In this document: piece after piece, positions 35,940-47,552 of the stretch | Numbering within the stretch: the first letter of the stretch is position 1 | How the letters are laid out: every line of letters starts with the position of its first letter | DNA from: Escallonia rubra | Taxonomy: Eukaryota; Streptophyta; Magnoliopsida; Escalloniales; Escalloniaceae | DNA: 64,000 bases | Assembly: GCA_033065855.1 (NCBI GenBank) | Contig: JAVXUO010002582.1 | Coordinates: 496,001 to 560,000, forward strand | Direction: 5' to 3' | The notes under the pieces: generated by a model | Told to the model about the DNA's origin: nothing | Database searches by the model: none | Seen by the model: the letters and a program-made list of their open reading frames with translations, nothing else | Made by a program: the position numbers and the translations under genes

Positions 35940-38550
35940 AGGCAATCACAACATATTTTTGGATCCCGAACCCCTTAGTTACCAAAATAGCTCCACCAGT
36001 AGGGTACCTAGATTTGGACCTTACAAATTCCATTGTACGGATGGAAAGCGCATGAGAAAATAAGAAAACAAAACAATTCTCATGATGGGTATCGTCAAAG
36101 CACCCAAAATCAGCACACTAACTGCTTATATACGGGGGTTTAACATCTCTAAATGACCTTCGAAAATGGAGGAAATCCAGTGGTAGAATTACGTTGTTGA
36201 CTCTAAAGGATCCAAATCCACTTTAACTTACAGGGCATTTAGGTCCTCATTCAGTAAATGATCAATTACAAAACCTACTTTTCAGAAATGGGTGACAGTT
36301 GCACCCCCTCTAAGCAAACACGCTGTGCCAGAAGCATTAGTTAGTCGGACTATCAAGCATGACTTCTCTGAGTTCAAATGAATTCAGGATGATTACTTTA
36401 AACTGTACTCTAGCTCCTATGCCTCTGGATCCTCCTACTTCTCGTTTCTAGGCTACAACTCGTCTCACTTAAGGCACGGGCAAGAGCCAAAACTTTCTCA
36501 TTTGAAGCCGAAAGAGCTAAGCAGCTGTTTGGAGAGTTAGATGAAGTATCTTTAAAACACACATCATGTCATGCCATTCACATCAAAAGTTCCCATCTCA
36601 AGGCATATCCAGAATCAGGAGAGGGATATTCCGGCACTAGGAAGATTGGCTAAACAGGTTCTTCAAGAAAGTCTCTCTCTCAAGAAGATCAACAGATTTT
36701 CCACTTCTATTTGGTTTTTGCTTTTCACTAAAATTAGCATCTAGACATCGTGCTTAGAAATTAAAATCATCACCAAAATGCTCATCAAAAGAACTTGTCC
36801 CCTTTCATCACCAAAATGCTCATCAAAAGAACTTGTCCCCTTCTGAAGAACCTAATCACCCCTACCACGGTAAAAATTCCAACAAGGAGAAAGAAATGAT
36901 GTGGTTGCAATTATAATTCCAATTCCAGTACACGGTCTCGTACTCCTAAACACAACCATATACCAACTTTCAGAAGTCCTACATGTATCGAAGTAGAGAT
37001 CTTTTCTAACTGCAAGCTTTATTTCATCGATCATTTGCACTGGCTATCACTGCATTCACATAGCATAAGAGATTAAGAGTCCTTAGCAGTAACGTGACAA
37101 CCTGAGTAACAACTTTTATCATCAACAACTAGTTGGCCGAAAGGTAATAGACTTCTTACCATTCTAGAAGTACAGCAGGTTGCTGACTCCAACTATCCAG
37201 TTGGTCACTATCTACAATAACAAAGAGTAACTGTCCTCTTAATTTTGGATCCAGATCTTTAGAGTTGCCAAAGTAACTCCACCAGCGGAGTTCCTCGATA
37301 GTTTTCATTCCACCTCCATTTTCAACCAGGTGGATGGAAAGAGCATGAAATGTAAGAGAGAATATCCAAATTTCATGTTGATTGGTAACATGTGGCTCCC
37401 TCATGGCACGGAAATGTCAGTACATTTTCCTGGTGGCTCAAAATACGCAACTTTTCCACTGCTTTAGATCAGGGGTTTCACGTTTCCAATGACATGAAGT
37501 CTAGTAGCCCCCTTTATTATTTCGTGCTCTTTTCATCCGTAAGGTTGAAATCTTTTATCTGGACTTAAAGGAGAAACGTGGAGGAACTCCACCGCTGGAG
37601 TTACTTTGATAACTCTAGAGATCTAAAGTCACTTAATCTACAAGGCAGTTAAGTGATCAATCGCTTTGATATCCTTAAAAAGCTTTTGTCAAGTACCATC
37701 TGATCAAGTGAATTAATGTCCTCAAAATGCTTATCATGCGTTTCTGGGAAGTAGATTGTGTGATTGATCATATGTTCGTCAATTGATCAACTATGATTAC
37801 GCCATGTATCCACCTATATAATGAACAAATGATCAGTCACAAACAAAATATCTACTTCCAAAAAAAGGCTTATGTTGGCACATCAAGCGTAACTTCTCTG
37901 ACTTCCGAATGAAATGGACAATTATACTCACAGCCATAGAACCTGCCTCTTTTGCACCTAGCTGCTACACCTCAGGATCCTCCTACTTCTCGTGCCTAAT
38001 CTCTTGCTCTCGTCACTTATGGCATCTGTAAAAGCTAAATCTGAAACCCAATGAGCCTAGTGGCTGTTACAGAAGCTAGATGAAATAGCTTCAGAACACT
38101 CCTCATTCCATGCCATGTCGGTGTGTGAAAGTCCCACCCAAGGCGAATCCAAAATCAGATCAGGGGTATTACAACGCTAATCGTTAAACAGGCTCTTCAA
38201 TGAAGTTGCCCTCTCAAGAATCATCATCAGCTTTTCCACCTCCATTAGCTTTCTGCTTTCTGCTTTCTGCTATGCTCGCTATCTAGCAGTGGGTGCTTAA
38301 ACTTTAAATCGTTACCAAGATGGTCATCAAAAGAATTTGTCCTCTTTAACCAACCTTATCCCCCTCCTACTAATATAAAACCTTCACTAATGTGGTTGCA
38401 CATCCATTCCCGATCCATGGATTCTACACTCCCAACCACAATTTTATGTCAACCAACATACAATGTTTCATACATTCTACAATAATCTACATTGTCTATA
38501 GTAGTGCACGTCCTTTCTAACTCCAATCATCAATCCCCCAACCTAATCAA
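35940..38550. repeat. Old tandem duplication of non-coding DNA, about 1.1 and 1.3 kb copies
   Basis: Copy A (about 35940-37050) and copy B (about 37245-38550) share a series of collinear blocks: ggatcc followed by a tagctccacca/taactccacca block; gacttctctga near 36361 and taacttctctga near 37892; ggatcctcctacttctcgt at 36427 and 37974; tgtcatgccat/ccatgccatgt near 36570 and 38110; aaacaggttcttcaa/aaacaggctcttcaa near 36652 and 38187; ggtcatcaaaagaatttgtc of B against the same block of A; and aatgtggttgca near 36897 and 38391. Overall similarity is visibly well below 90 percent, with indels. Neither copy has a supported coding frame. Copy B ends about 200 bp from the LON-domain stop codon. 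Confidence 0.7.
36768..36842. repeat. 38-bp tandem duplication inside copy A
   Basis: The unit catcaccaaaatgctcatca plus aaagaacttgtcccctt occurs at 36768-36804 and again, after one T, at 36806-36842 with no mismatch. Copy B of the larger duplication has one unit, so this is a later event in copy A. Confidence 0.85.
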
Positions 38551-38766
38551 CATTCATCTACATCGCACAATCATTTCCACTTTGATCTGTGTAAAGTCTT
38601 CAGCTCTTAGAAGATGACCACAATGACACGCAGATGAGCAATCACATGCTCAAAAGAAAGCGCCAATAAACCTCAGACATCAAAAATGTACAATTCATAT
38701 ATCATGAGTGTGTGAAACTTACACAAAACAAAGAGTAAGCGCAAGCAATACCTATAATCGTTCTCC

Positions 38767-39633
38767 TCACGAAGAAGAAGACGAAGGGAAAACGTCTTTG
38801 ACAGCCGATGCTGCGGTCAAGTAATTGAGCGTGTTCCTCAGCGTCTCCTTCTCCCGCTTCAGCCTCAGCGATGTGTCCTCCAGCTCCAGCAGCGCCTGCT
38901 GCTCCCTCGGCGCGCCCTCAAAAGTACTCCCGACAAAGAATGAAAATGGCGTGGGGAACAGATTCCTCCGCAGATCCTGCACCTCCTTCTCCGGCTTCCC
39001 GTTCAGCCTATTCGATAATCGAATCACATCCTTCATGTAAGTCTCCACCTCGCTCGCCAGCGATTCGAGATCCTGCTCGCCGTCCGACGGGCTGGACGGC
39101 CGGTCTTCCAACCAGACAACCTCGGCAACCAAGTAAGGCTTGGTCCGAACGACTTTGGTCACCCGGAACCGCTCCTGGCCCTTGCAGATTAAGAAGAAGC
39201 GGTCGTCGACGAGTCGCTCGTGCTTGATAACCTCGCCGACGCAGCCGACGTCGGCGGTGCCGGTGGAGCTGTCGGTGTAGATGACGCCGAACCGGAGATC
39301 GGTCTGCAACAGTGTGTGCATCATGATTCGGTAGCGGAACTCGAAGATCTGCAACGGGAGGATGGCGCCGGGGAAGAGGACGAGTGGGAGGGGGAACAAG
39401 GGGAGCTCGACGGCGTCGTTGGACTGGGGGGAGGGGGTGTTGCTGTGGTGCTTTTGCGAGGAGGAGGAGGCGGAGCAGCGGAGGGGGGTAGAGTTGTGCC
39501 GCCGGTGGTGGCGGCGGCGGAGGGTAGTGGGGGGAGGAGGAGGTAGGGAGTGGGAGCGCGGGGTAGGGTTTAAAAAGGGCTTGTGGGTGAGTGATGTGGA
39601 GGAGGGGGAAGGTAGGAGCTGAGGAAGAGCCAT
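38767..39633 (-). CDS. Plastid LON-substrate-binding-domain protein (LON N-terminal domain only)
   Basis: The gene is a single open frame of 288 aa. Residues 1-70 are rich in Ser, Pro, Arg and His and look like a chloroplast transit peptide. The LON N-terminal domain follows from about residue 76: VELPLFPLPLVLFPGAILPL, then IFEFRYRIMMHTLLQTDLRF, GVIYTDSSTGTADVGCVGEV, and ERLVDDRFFLICKGQERFRV. A helical, charged tail from about 190 ends in a coiled-coil-like REQQALLELEDTSLRLKREK stretch. No AAA+ ATPase or serine-lysine protease part is present, so it is not a Lon protease; the family is known in plants as stand-alone proteins (Arabidopsis At1g19740 and At1g75460). Its role is not established; substrate or adaptor binding is a guess. 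GC content of the 5' half is far above the surrounding DNA, which creates a long antisense open frame that I do not regard as a gene. Confidence 0.93.
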   Translation of the reverse strand: MALPQLLPSPSSTSLTHKPFLNPTPRSHSLPPPPPTTLRRRHHRRHNSTPLRCSASSSSQKHHSNTPSPQSNDAVELPLFPLPLVLFPGAILPLQIFEFRYRIMMHTLLQTDLRFGVIYTDSSTGTADVGCVGEVIKHERLVDDRFFLICKGQERFRVTKVVRTKPYLVAEVVWLEDRPSSPSDGEQDLESLASEVETYMKDVIRLSNRLNGKPEKEVQDLRRNLFPTPFSFFVGSTFEGAPREQQALLELEDTSLRLKREKETLRNTLNYLTAASAVKDVFPSSSSS

Positions 39634-41044
39634 TGTTCTTCTGGGTGTGAGTGTGATGCTTCCTTCCTGCTTACAGTGACAGTGAGAGTGCAGTCCTATT
39701 GAAAGCCATAAGTAACGCAGTGTGTGTATGTGCGTGTGTGTGGGGGTTTTTGTGGGATGAGAGATGTTCTCTCTCTAAATATATCCAGCGAGAGAGAGAG
39801 AGGTGTAGATAAGAGAGGGAGAAAGGATTGGATGGGGCTGGTGTCTCTGTGGTTAAGAAGTAGACACCTAGGAAGTGTTTGTTCTTGACCTTTCCTGGCT
39901 CTTGCTTAAGCAAATACAAAGTGATTTCCGTTGACCAAAGATATATCTTCATATATGTACGATAAATTATAAGAGTTGATAAAATAACGTCGCTAATAAT
40001 GTCCGGAGGGAACATGGTCATCTGTCCTAATACGTAATGGACATCTGTTCTTATTAATTATTATGGTGCAAACGGTGATTTACTGTCTGTGCGGATGTCT
40101 GTCCCATATTTGATATGGACGACGGAAATTTTTTTGAAAAAAAAGGCTTATTTGATTCTTCCTTCCACAGCGGATGGACGGTCAGATCGTTTGCCAGGAA
40201 TAACAGTGAACCAGCTCCAATTATAGTTTACTTATCTTTCTTTCCTAGTTTTTCATTGCGGATAGATGGTCAAATCGTTTCCAGCAATGACAGTGGATCA
40301 GTTCCAATTATGATTTGCTTATCTTCTTTTCACGGTTTTTTAGATTACAAATTGACATCTATTGAGCAGCGTTAGACGAATCGAATCCAAAACTCAATTC
40401 GATCAAATTTAGACACTCATATTTTTTTTTTCATAAATTTTGTAAGTCTAGGATTGTTGAGTTCTACATGAAGATTCAACATTCGTTTTTCCTTCTAGGA
40501 GCCAAGAGTAGTTGATTCTATGAGAACAAGTCTTTCATATATTTTACTGTAGTAAATAGCACATGCTTTATTACTCAACTTCTTCCAAGTTCTAAATGAA
40601 GTTCATAACTGCCATTTGTTCATCCTCCTCGATCAAATCATGCTTTTGCAACGTAATGTTGTTGGTCCATTGTTCTCCCTTTGAAGAAAAGCTAAGTTCC
40701 AAATCATTTACCAAGTTTCAGTCCATATTATTAGAATCTTCGGCCAAAAAATACCAGTTCATTTTCCTATCATGCTGCAAGTTTTTCTCTGTATGGAAAT
40801 CATAGGACCATCTTCAGTATGCACAAAAGTGCGTTTGAGCAAACAATAGAAAAACGCCACCGGTAAAATTTAGCACAAATGAACCAACCTTTTCAGCGAT
40901 CAGATTATATATACCATACGTAACCGATAAATTACATAAATATAAGCCGAATCCATTATCCGTTTACCCCGTGGTGGCACTTCTATATATCGTGGAAGGG
41001 TGTGGTAAGTAAGAACTAGTGCACAATTACAATGGAAGCATCTT
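39634..41044. other. Divergence and spacer region upstream of the LON-domain gene
   Basis: The first 200 bases, read on the minus strand, contain CT-rich leader sequence with a ctctctctc run and an atatattt word (39777-39786) that could be the TATA box. Past about 39900 the sequence is AT-rich spacer with a pair of diverged direct repeats at 40160-40338. From about 40800 it is the 3' flank of the cysteine-protease gene. No coding frame is supported. Confidence 0.5.
40160..40338. repeat. Two diverged direct repeats, about 90 bp each
   Basis: The block gcggatggacggtcagatcg ... cagtgaaccagctccaatta (from about 40160) recurs as gcggatagatggtcaaatcg ... cagtggatcagttccaatta (from about 40251), each followed by a similar ttatctt tail. 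The ggacggtcagatcg core resembles the ggacggccagatcg stem of the MITE at 30 kb, so this may be debris of a related element. Confidence 0.6.
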
Positions 41045-44000
41045 TTACATAATCCAGTGCTCAAGAAGGGGAGTCCAGCCACCAAACTTCCCAAAAGAAC
41101 CTTTCTTTCCGAGCTCTTTCACAATTGTACCGTTTCCGGTTCGCTGCAATCATTTTTATAGTCCACCGTGAGAAACAGTGAAGCAATGAGCTCAAGAATG
41201 CGATGTCTATTAGCAAAAGGTCATACTTAGGACAAGGAAAGATAAAGACTCTTGTGCAAATTGGGGGCAATTTATCACATAATTTATAGGAACTGCATGA
41301 TTGTTTTAAATTGCATTTGATGAAAAATATTAGGACGCGAAGGAAATGCAGGAAAGAATACAATATACGAACAAAAGGGCCATCAAAAAGAATGAAAGGA
41401 ACTAAACCGCAAGTAATTTATATGTCAACACAGTTGGAAATGGGTCAAAAATGGTGGATATAACACATTATTTGTATGAATGTCTTGTCAAGGAACTGGA
41501 AAGTAAACAAAAAATTGGAATTGAATCATCAAAAGTTGGCATTAAAAATGATTATCAAGAACCTGCAATTTGCAAATGCTACGTGAAGCACTTGTTTAGA
41601 TTTCAGTATCTTGAAAGCAAATAAGAATTGAAAATAGAAAACACAAACCTTGAGGCACAAATTCCTTTCGGTATCGCAAATTGGATAGTCATGCGGACAA
41701 CAGTGGTGGTGGTCTTTACAACACACTGCAGAATTCAATTCACAACATTTCCATGAAAAGCATATCCCAAGAAAGCGCCGCGCACAGCAGCAGGTTTCAC
41801 CTCCTGAACACGAGGTAAGAATATCACATTTGGTAGGACCTGGGGAAGGAGGAGGCGGTGGATTTGGGCTAGACTTAGTTGGATATGAAGCTAACATGTT
41901 AATCCCACAAATCCCTTCAGAGTTGCCACTATTACGCTGCATGTAAATGTAACCATTCATTCCCCAGCTTGTTCCCCATGAGTTCTTTAGGATCCAATAA
42001 TCAAGTCCGTCCTTTGAATCATAGCCCACAATTAGTACAGCGTGGTCCAAAGAAGTTGAGCATGGCCCAGTGAATATACCCTGCTTCACAATTCATTCAC
42101 AAACTGTGACTAACTATTTTTTCAGCTATAAAACAAGTATGACACTAAAATCATGACTACTAGAACAAACCTTTGAGTATAATTGAAATGCTCTCTCACT
42201 GCCACATATTCCCACACTCACAGGTTGAGTTACCACAGCCTGTAGGAGCTGTTTCTCATCACTTTCAGGCACATCAACGTAGCCATCAATAGTTACAACA
42301 CACCGTTTAAGCTGCAAAGTAAGAAACATGAATTTCGCCTATAATTCTAAGAATCACAATAATGAAGATAAGTCTCATATTGTTACAGAAGTATGAAGAA
42401 CAGTGTGAGAAAATGGAGAAACTATGGAGGGAAATTTCATTGCAGAGGCAGTAGGTTTGGCAGTGACAAGAACTGGAACTTACTTTATTTCTGTTGCATG
42501 ATTTTCCCCCACCATGATAGGGGTAATCCTCCTCAGTATCGATGCCATTATTATTTACAACAAATTGAAATGCATAGTCCATGAGTCCGCCCCCACAACC
42601 ACTATCATAAGATCTGTCACAATCCACCAACTCCTGTTCAGAAAGACTGATAATAGATCCAGTGACAATTTTGTTAATACCTTCAATTGCTCCTGTAGCG
42701 GAGAATGACCAACATGCACCTGTGCAATACAGCAACAGCAATTATAATTTTAAATCCACCAATATTAGTTGTAGCAGCGATTACACAATTATGTAAGATC
42801 AACACAATGACAGATGTCGTACGAAGTGCAGTACATTGCAATATGGTTTTAAAGCTTGCTGATGTCCTTTTCCAGTTAATAACTGCGACAAAGAATAACT
42901 ATGACTCTTTGGCACCGTACACAACCAATTTTGACAATCCAGTATCAGCAGCTAAGACAAATACCAATTACACCTTTAAAGGAAATATTGGACTTGTGTG
43001 CTTCAGGGATATGCATGCAGATAACAGCTTACAAATAGGAATATCCCATAAAACGAACAATTTGAGAACCAGACAGATTAGAATCGGAAGGAATGTCAGA
43101 TGGAATATCAACATAACAACACAAAGATATACAACTTACATGATATTGATCTTTTTTCTCTTTTTCTGTTGAAATTTTTAGCGCTATGTTTAGATCAAGT
43201 ACATATGAGAGGAAGAAATTAACACTTCCACATTTGAGCATGCGTCTGTGATAGGTTGTGGTTACTACCATACGTCCGTACTACTATTAGTATTTCCTGT
43301 AAGCTTGATGTACGTCCTATCAGTTCTCTAGTAAGCTTCCAGAACAATTGGTGGTCTAACATGGTATACTGTGGTTTTCACAAAATATGGGTTCAACTCT
43401 ACCTTAGTGTGTTTGTTCTGTCTGCAAGAGAGAATGTCTGCTAAGTACTCCGTGATTTGTAGTTTGACTCACGCCAAAGAGGGGTCACATGTCAAGGAGG
43501 ATGTTCTGTTATCCATGACTGCATTCTATTACAGCTTAAGCTTTTGGCGAAGTTGGTGGTTGAACACCAATATATGGATAATATCTTGGATTTACAACTC
43601 TATAAAATCACAATGATTTGCTACTTACACAGGTTCAAGTTCAAGTGACATTTCAACAAAACCCATGACACCAAAAGACTAACTTCATAGTGCAATTATA
43701 CTACCCCAACTTCAGTACGTGTCTACTCAATTTCCATCAATTTCACTCTCTGCAAGGGATGCTTGATTCATGACGACGATTCCCGTTCAGTTCCACTTTA
43801 AGAGTAAATGATCTCGCTTATAATCTGTAATTCTGTATCAGTTGAATTACTACCAACTTAAACTTCTAGACTTTAAGGGTGACCTCAAATGGTAGGGCTG
43901 CTCCATTATGACATGGAGGTCATGGGTTTGAAACACGGAAAAAGCATTTCTACGAATTCAGGACGAGGCTGCGTACATCTAACTCTATTCAGACTTTGCA

Positions 44001-45030
44001 TTAACCACTCGCCCCTTGTGTACATCTAACTCTATTCAGACTTCGCATTAACCACTCGCCCCTTGTATTCAAACTTCTTAATTTCCTAAGAGTAGTTATG
44101 TTAGTGTAGTTTCCTGTACCAAATCTGATCTACAAATTGTGCTTCTGACATTCATTTTCTCCTAAATATTTTCAGAAAAGGATCATGAATATGGTTTCCA
44201 TTCATCATTATGCATTTGCAACCCCCACGTGACCAAGTTGATAGAGATGATGCTTAACCTTTAAAATGATATCCACTAAACTGAACATTACTCTTCTAAC
44301 CAATCCCATTTTGACAAAGTCAAACTCATTACATCAAGCATGACAAAGAAGACCCTTGATCAATAGTTAATAAGTTGTGATGATAGTAATATAAAGCTGT
44401 CCATATAACATCTCAAACAAGCAGAAAAATATCCAGGAGACAAGCATTAAATTGTCAATCTTTGGTCCTAAAAAGACATATTCCAAGCTGGGTACCCTAG
44501 CAGAAAATGATAAGACTACATATACACACAGATGCATGTAAATTTCTAGATATATCAACTTAAGATTCAATTATAACTCGCGTACCACAATTTCCCTGAT
44601 CTTTAACAGGCGTGACAGCTCCACTCTTCCTCCAATCAAGCGAAGAAGGCACGTCATTGACAGAACTCGACCCTTGAACAGCAGACCCGCGAGTAATTTT
44701 GGTCAAATTATTTGCAGAAGCTGAGAGACCGAAACGAGAGGCCTTAAACTCGTTGTGGGTAAGATCAGCAAATGCGTTGAGTGAGAGGGTATACGAGGAA
44801 TCGGCCAAATTGTTGTGGTGTGTAACATAGGCATGGTTGTCTTCAAACACCCTGAGCCTGTGCAGCTTCTCTTGGTCTGACGCGTATGTTTTGCCATGCT
44901 GCTTACACCACTTCTCGAAAAGATCAGCGGTGAGTGAAGATGTAGATGATAGTGGTAACAGAATAAGAACCAAAATGGAAAGTAACCAACTCATGCCTCC
45001 AGAGAGGAAGGAGAGTGGGATTTTGGACAA
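41045..45030 (-). CDS. XBCP3-type papain-like cysteine protease with granulin domain
   Basis: The product is a secretory or vacuolar endopeptidase of the RD21/XBCP3 kind. Minus-strand exons 45030-44586, 42719-42484, 42311-42171, 42080-41649 and 41143-41045 join in phase, giving 450 aa. A hydrophobic signal ([15 protein letters not shown]) is followed by an inhibitor prodomain with the [12 protein letters not shown] motif, then the mature protease from about [20 protein letters not shown]. The catalytic Cys is in [14 protein letters not shown] (about 151), His in [10 protein letters not shown] (about 287) and Asn in KNSWG (about 307). [12 protein letters not shown] linker (about 344-354) leads to a Cys-rich granulin domain with CC pairs (about 356-418) and a basic tail ending [10 protein letters not shown]. 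The first ATG is at 45030; the next, at 44994, sits right before the signal core and gives 438 aa, close to the 437 I recall for Arabidopsis XBCP3, so either start is possible. Intron 1 (1.9 kb) holds a SINE. Confidence 0.95.
43875..44066 (+). mobile_element. Au-like SINE copy with duplicated tail segment
   Basis: The stretch starts gggtgacctcaaatggtagg (A-box region), carries acatggaggtcatgggtttg aaac (B-box region), then aacacggaaaaagcatttct and aggctgcgtacatc. That order matches plant Au-type SINEs, which are tRNA-derived and copied by LINE machinery. The B box has gggtttgaaac where the family has gggttcgaa(g/t)c. Its distal 47 bp (43973-44019) are repeated immediately at 44020-44066 with one mismatch. 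It sits inside intron 1 of the cysteine-protease gene, opposite to the gene's strand. Confidence 0.65.
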
Positions 45031-47544
45031 TTTTGGTTTGTTGGCTATTCTTAACTCCTAGAAATGCGGTGAGCCAAGGAGTTTGAGAAACCTTAGGCTG
45101 TCTCGATTGGATATTTGGAGCTTTTAGATGGCTGTGGTTCTTGTGAAGACAAAGGAAGCAGCAAGGCTCATTGATGATAATCAAGACAAATGGGAAAAAT
45201 GGACCTTTCTACTTGCTCCACTTTGGAGGTAGGCCGAATGCGAAATTTCATTTAACCAGCAGGGTGTACGGGCGTTGCACGTGAGTATTTATCTTTATTA
45301 CAATAAAATTAATTATTTAAATAAAATAATTATACTTTCGTATCTTGTTGTGATAATTACATCAATATATTATGTAAAAAACGACATTGGCGATCTTAAC
45401 TAAGACCAATAGACTACCAATGTGTTAATTACGAAATTATAATCTAAAAGTTTCAACTAACAAAGTAATGTCCAGGATTATCATAACTCGTTAATACGAA
45501 AATGTCTAACATAGCTCATTCAAGTATGTATGTCATGAAAAGATCAATTATAAATAATTTCATGTTACAACGTGCTAAATCAAATAAATGAACAATTTTT
45601 TTGGAAACATTTGAAAGTAGTTTTCAAGCAATGGCGTCTCAATTTTCATCTTTTCTATGGCTTGCCCCACAATGCTCATCAATGTAAAGTATACTTAAAT
45701 CTTCTTTCGATACTTTTACTCTTTGAATTCTTTCATCTTTCTTTCTTTTTCTTTTTTTCTTTTGCCATCTTAATGAGAAAATTGGTCTTCACGTGCATAA
45801 CACCAACGTTATGAGACTTTCCATGTGGTAACATTATTGAAGAAATATATTATAGTTGAAGTCACAATTTACCCCTGTTTGGATGCTATGAGTTTTGGCA
45901 CATTTCAACGAGTTGATTTTGATCGATATCCAGATTTGTATGAAACATTTTCCTTTCAATGCAATCACATGAGAACATATAAGAAAATATTTAACACTAC
46001 CGAATTCGTTCTCCATGGATGATGTCAATAACTAAATAACAAAAGTTGTAATTTACGGAAGCGAGCAACGGAGCTCCTTAATTTTTGACATGTTTATATG
46101 TCACATAAATTATTCAAGGAAAAATATGCAGAAATGGAAATTCATGTCATCTTGCATTATAAGATATGAATTAGATTATGCACGAGTTTGAAGCTTTAAA
46201 GTCAAACTCAATTTCAACCATATTTATAAATCTGACTCTTATTAGACCTAAACTCAAGCTAATATTCCTCATAATTAATCCAACATTTGTATTAAAACAA
46301 ACAACCATTAAAATAAGCATGAGTATCTATATACAGAAACTCCCAACAAAATTTTTGAAAATTGTAATATTTAATTCAAGAAATGAATTACAAGCAAACT
46401 AAGAGCTAAAGTAAACCCTGTAACTCGCATGCCTCTACCATATTCCCAGATTCTTAGGAATATATAGAGTCAGAGATATTATGGATCCAACCCAAATTCT
46501 TGCTCCAAACTATATGAAACTATACATGGTTCACATGCAATATTATACGTTATTTATCTATTTGTGAAAATAGAAAGGAGACTCTATTATCAATCCTTAC
46601 TAAAGCATCAGCAACACAACCTTCTAATTCGATGATGAGGCACAAATGTTTTATGGACGCCTAATAAATAGGATTGGAACAACATTTTAATTCTATTGCC
46701 ATGTAATGATGGAGATGAATAGTCAGTCAGGAGGTAAGGCAAACCGTATTGTTGAAGATGAAAATGAGACGTTGTTAATGATGGAGACCAATAATCACAA
46801 AGGAGGCAATTAAGTGTTGTCTGTATTTATTGAGAAGGAAGTAGTGTAATAATACTTTAAAGGACATTGAAGTCATATATTCAATTTGTAAGGTTATTTG
46901 TGTCCAAAAAAATGATTTACACTTATTCACATTTTTACAAGTAATATAGATATGGCGGTGGCTAAAGCTTTAGACTTGATGTCCAAAGTTTACTCTTTAG
47001 ACTGTAGCTAAAGTTAAACCTCATTGCAATTCGCAAATACTATTTTTGTTTAATAGTCGGAATGAAGTTGTGGGATCAAAGCGCAAGATAGACTTAGTTT
47101 TGAATAATGATATGACAATCGACCAGATGACGAAGAGGCACGCAATAGCCATGGGAATGGATGTTACAAGTATTGATGCCATTCAAACAGCGGAGACTGA
47201 CCTCCAGTCTCATCGATCGCCACGATTTGCTTAGCTGAAATTAGTTGAGAATCCTAGAACAATTCACAAAATAAGGTATTTCTTTGGAAAGCAAGACCCC
47301 CACTTAGTTGTCCTTAATGGGAACTAGGTTTTTTAGTAGGTTGGTGGATTTTCTAAATATTAAGTAGAGCCTCAATGGGTGGCAGTAAGCACTCGAGGGA
47401 AGTCTGGCGATTTGAAATCGTTATGGAAAAAATAGATTTTTGTTTCGCTGCATAAGATATCTTTTCTCCACATCGATGGAGTCTTATATGATGATCATGT
47501 TAGCGGTAGATGACGGTTTACTGACTTTTATGGGAACCCATCAG
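45031..47544. other. Spacer upstream of the cysteine-protease gene
   Basis: The first 150 bases are the presumed leader and promoter of the protease gene. The rest, to the target-site copy of the hAT element, is very AT-rich. One open stretch at about 47046-47234 reads NSRNEVVGSKRKIDLVLNND and on to a stop with protein-like composition; I do not recognise it, no splice partner is visible, and it may be transposon or gene debris. Confidence 0.45.
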
Positions 47545-47552
47545 TTAGACGG

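Noticed and set aside
39220-39546. A 108-codon plus-strand frame opposite the LON-domain gene
   Set aside because: It is the antisense shadow of a GC-rich transit-peptide region; its Gly/Ala/Val-rich composition has no family likeness, while the minus-strand frame encodes a conserved domain.
43875-43940. A tRNA gene suggested by A- and B-box-like words
   Set aside because: It cannot form a cloverleaf with an acceptor stem, and the downstream blocks fit a tRNA-derived SINE.
47046-47234. A 62-codon frame with protein-like composition
   Set aside because: I could not name a family or find splice partners, so it is noted in the spacer entry and not called as a gene.
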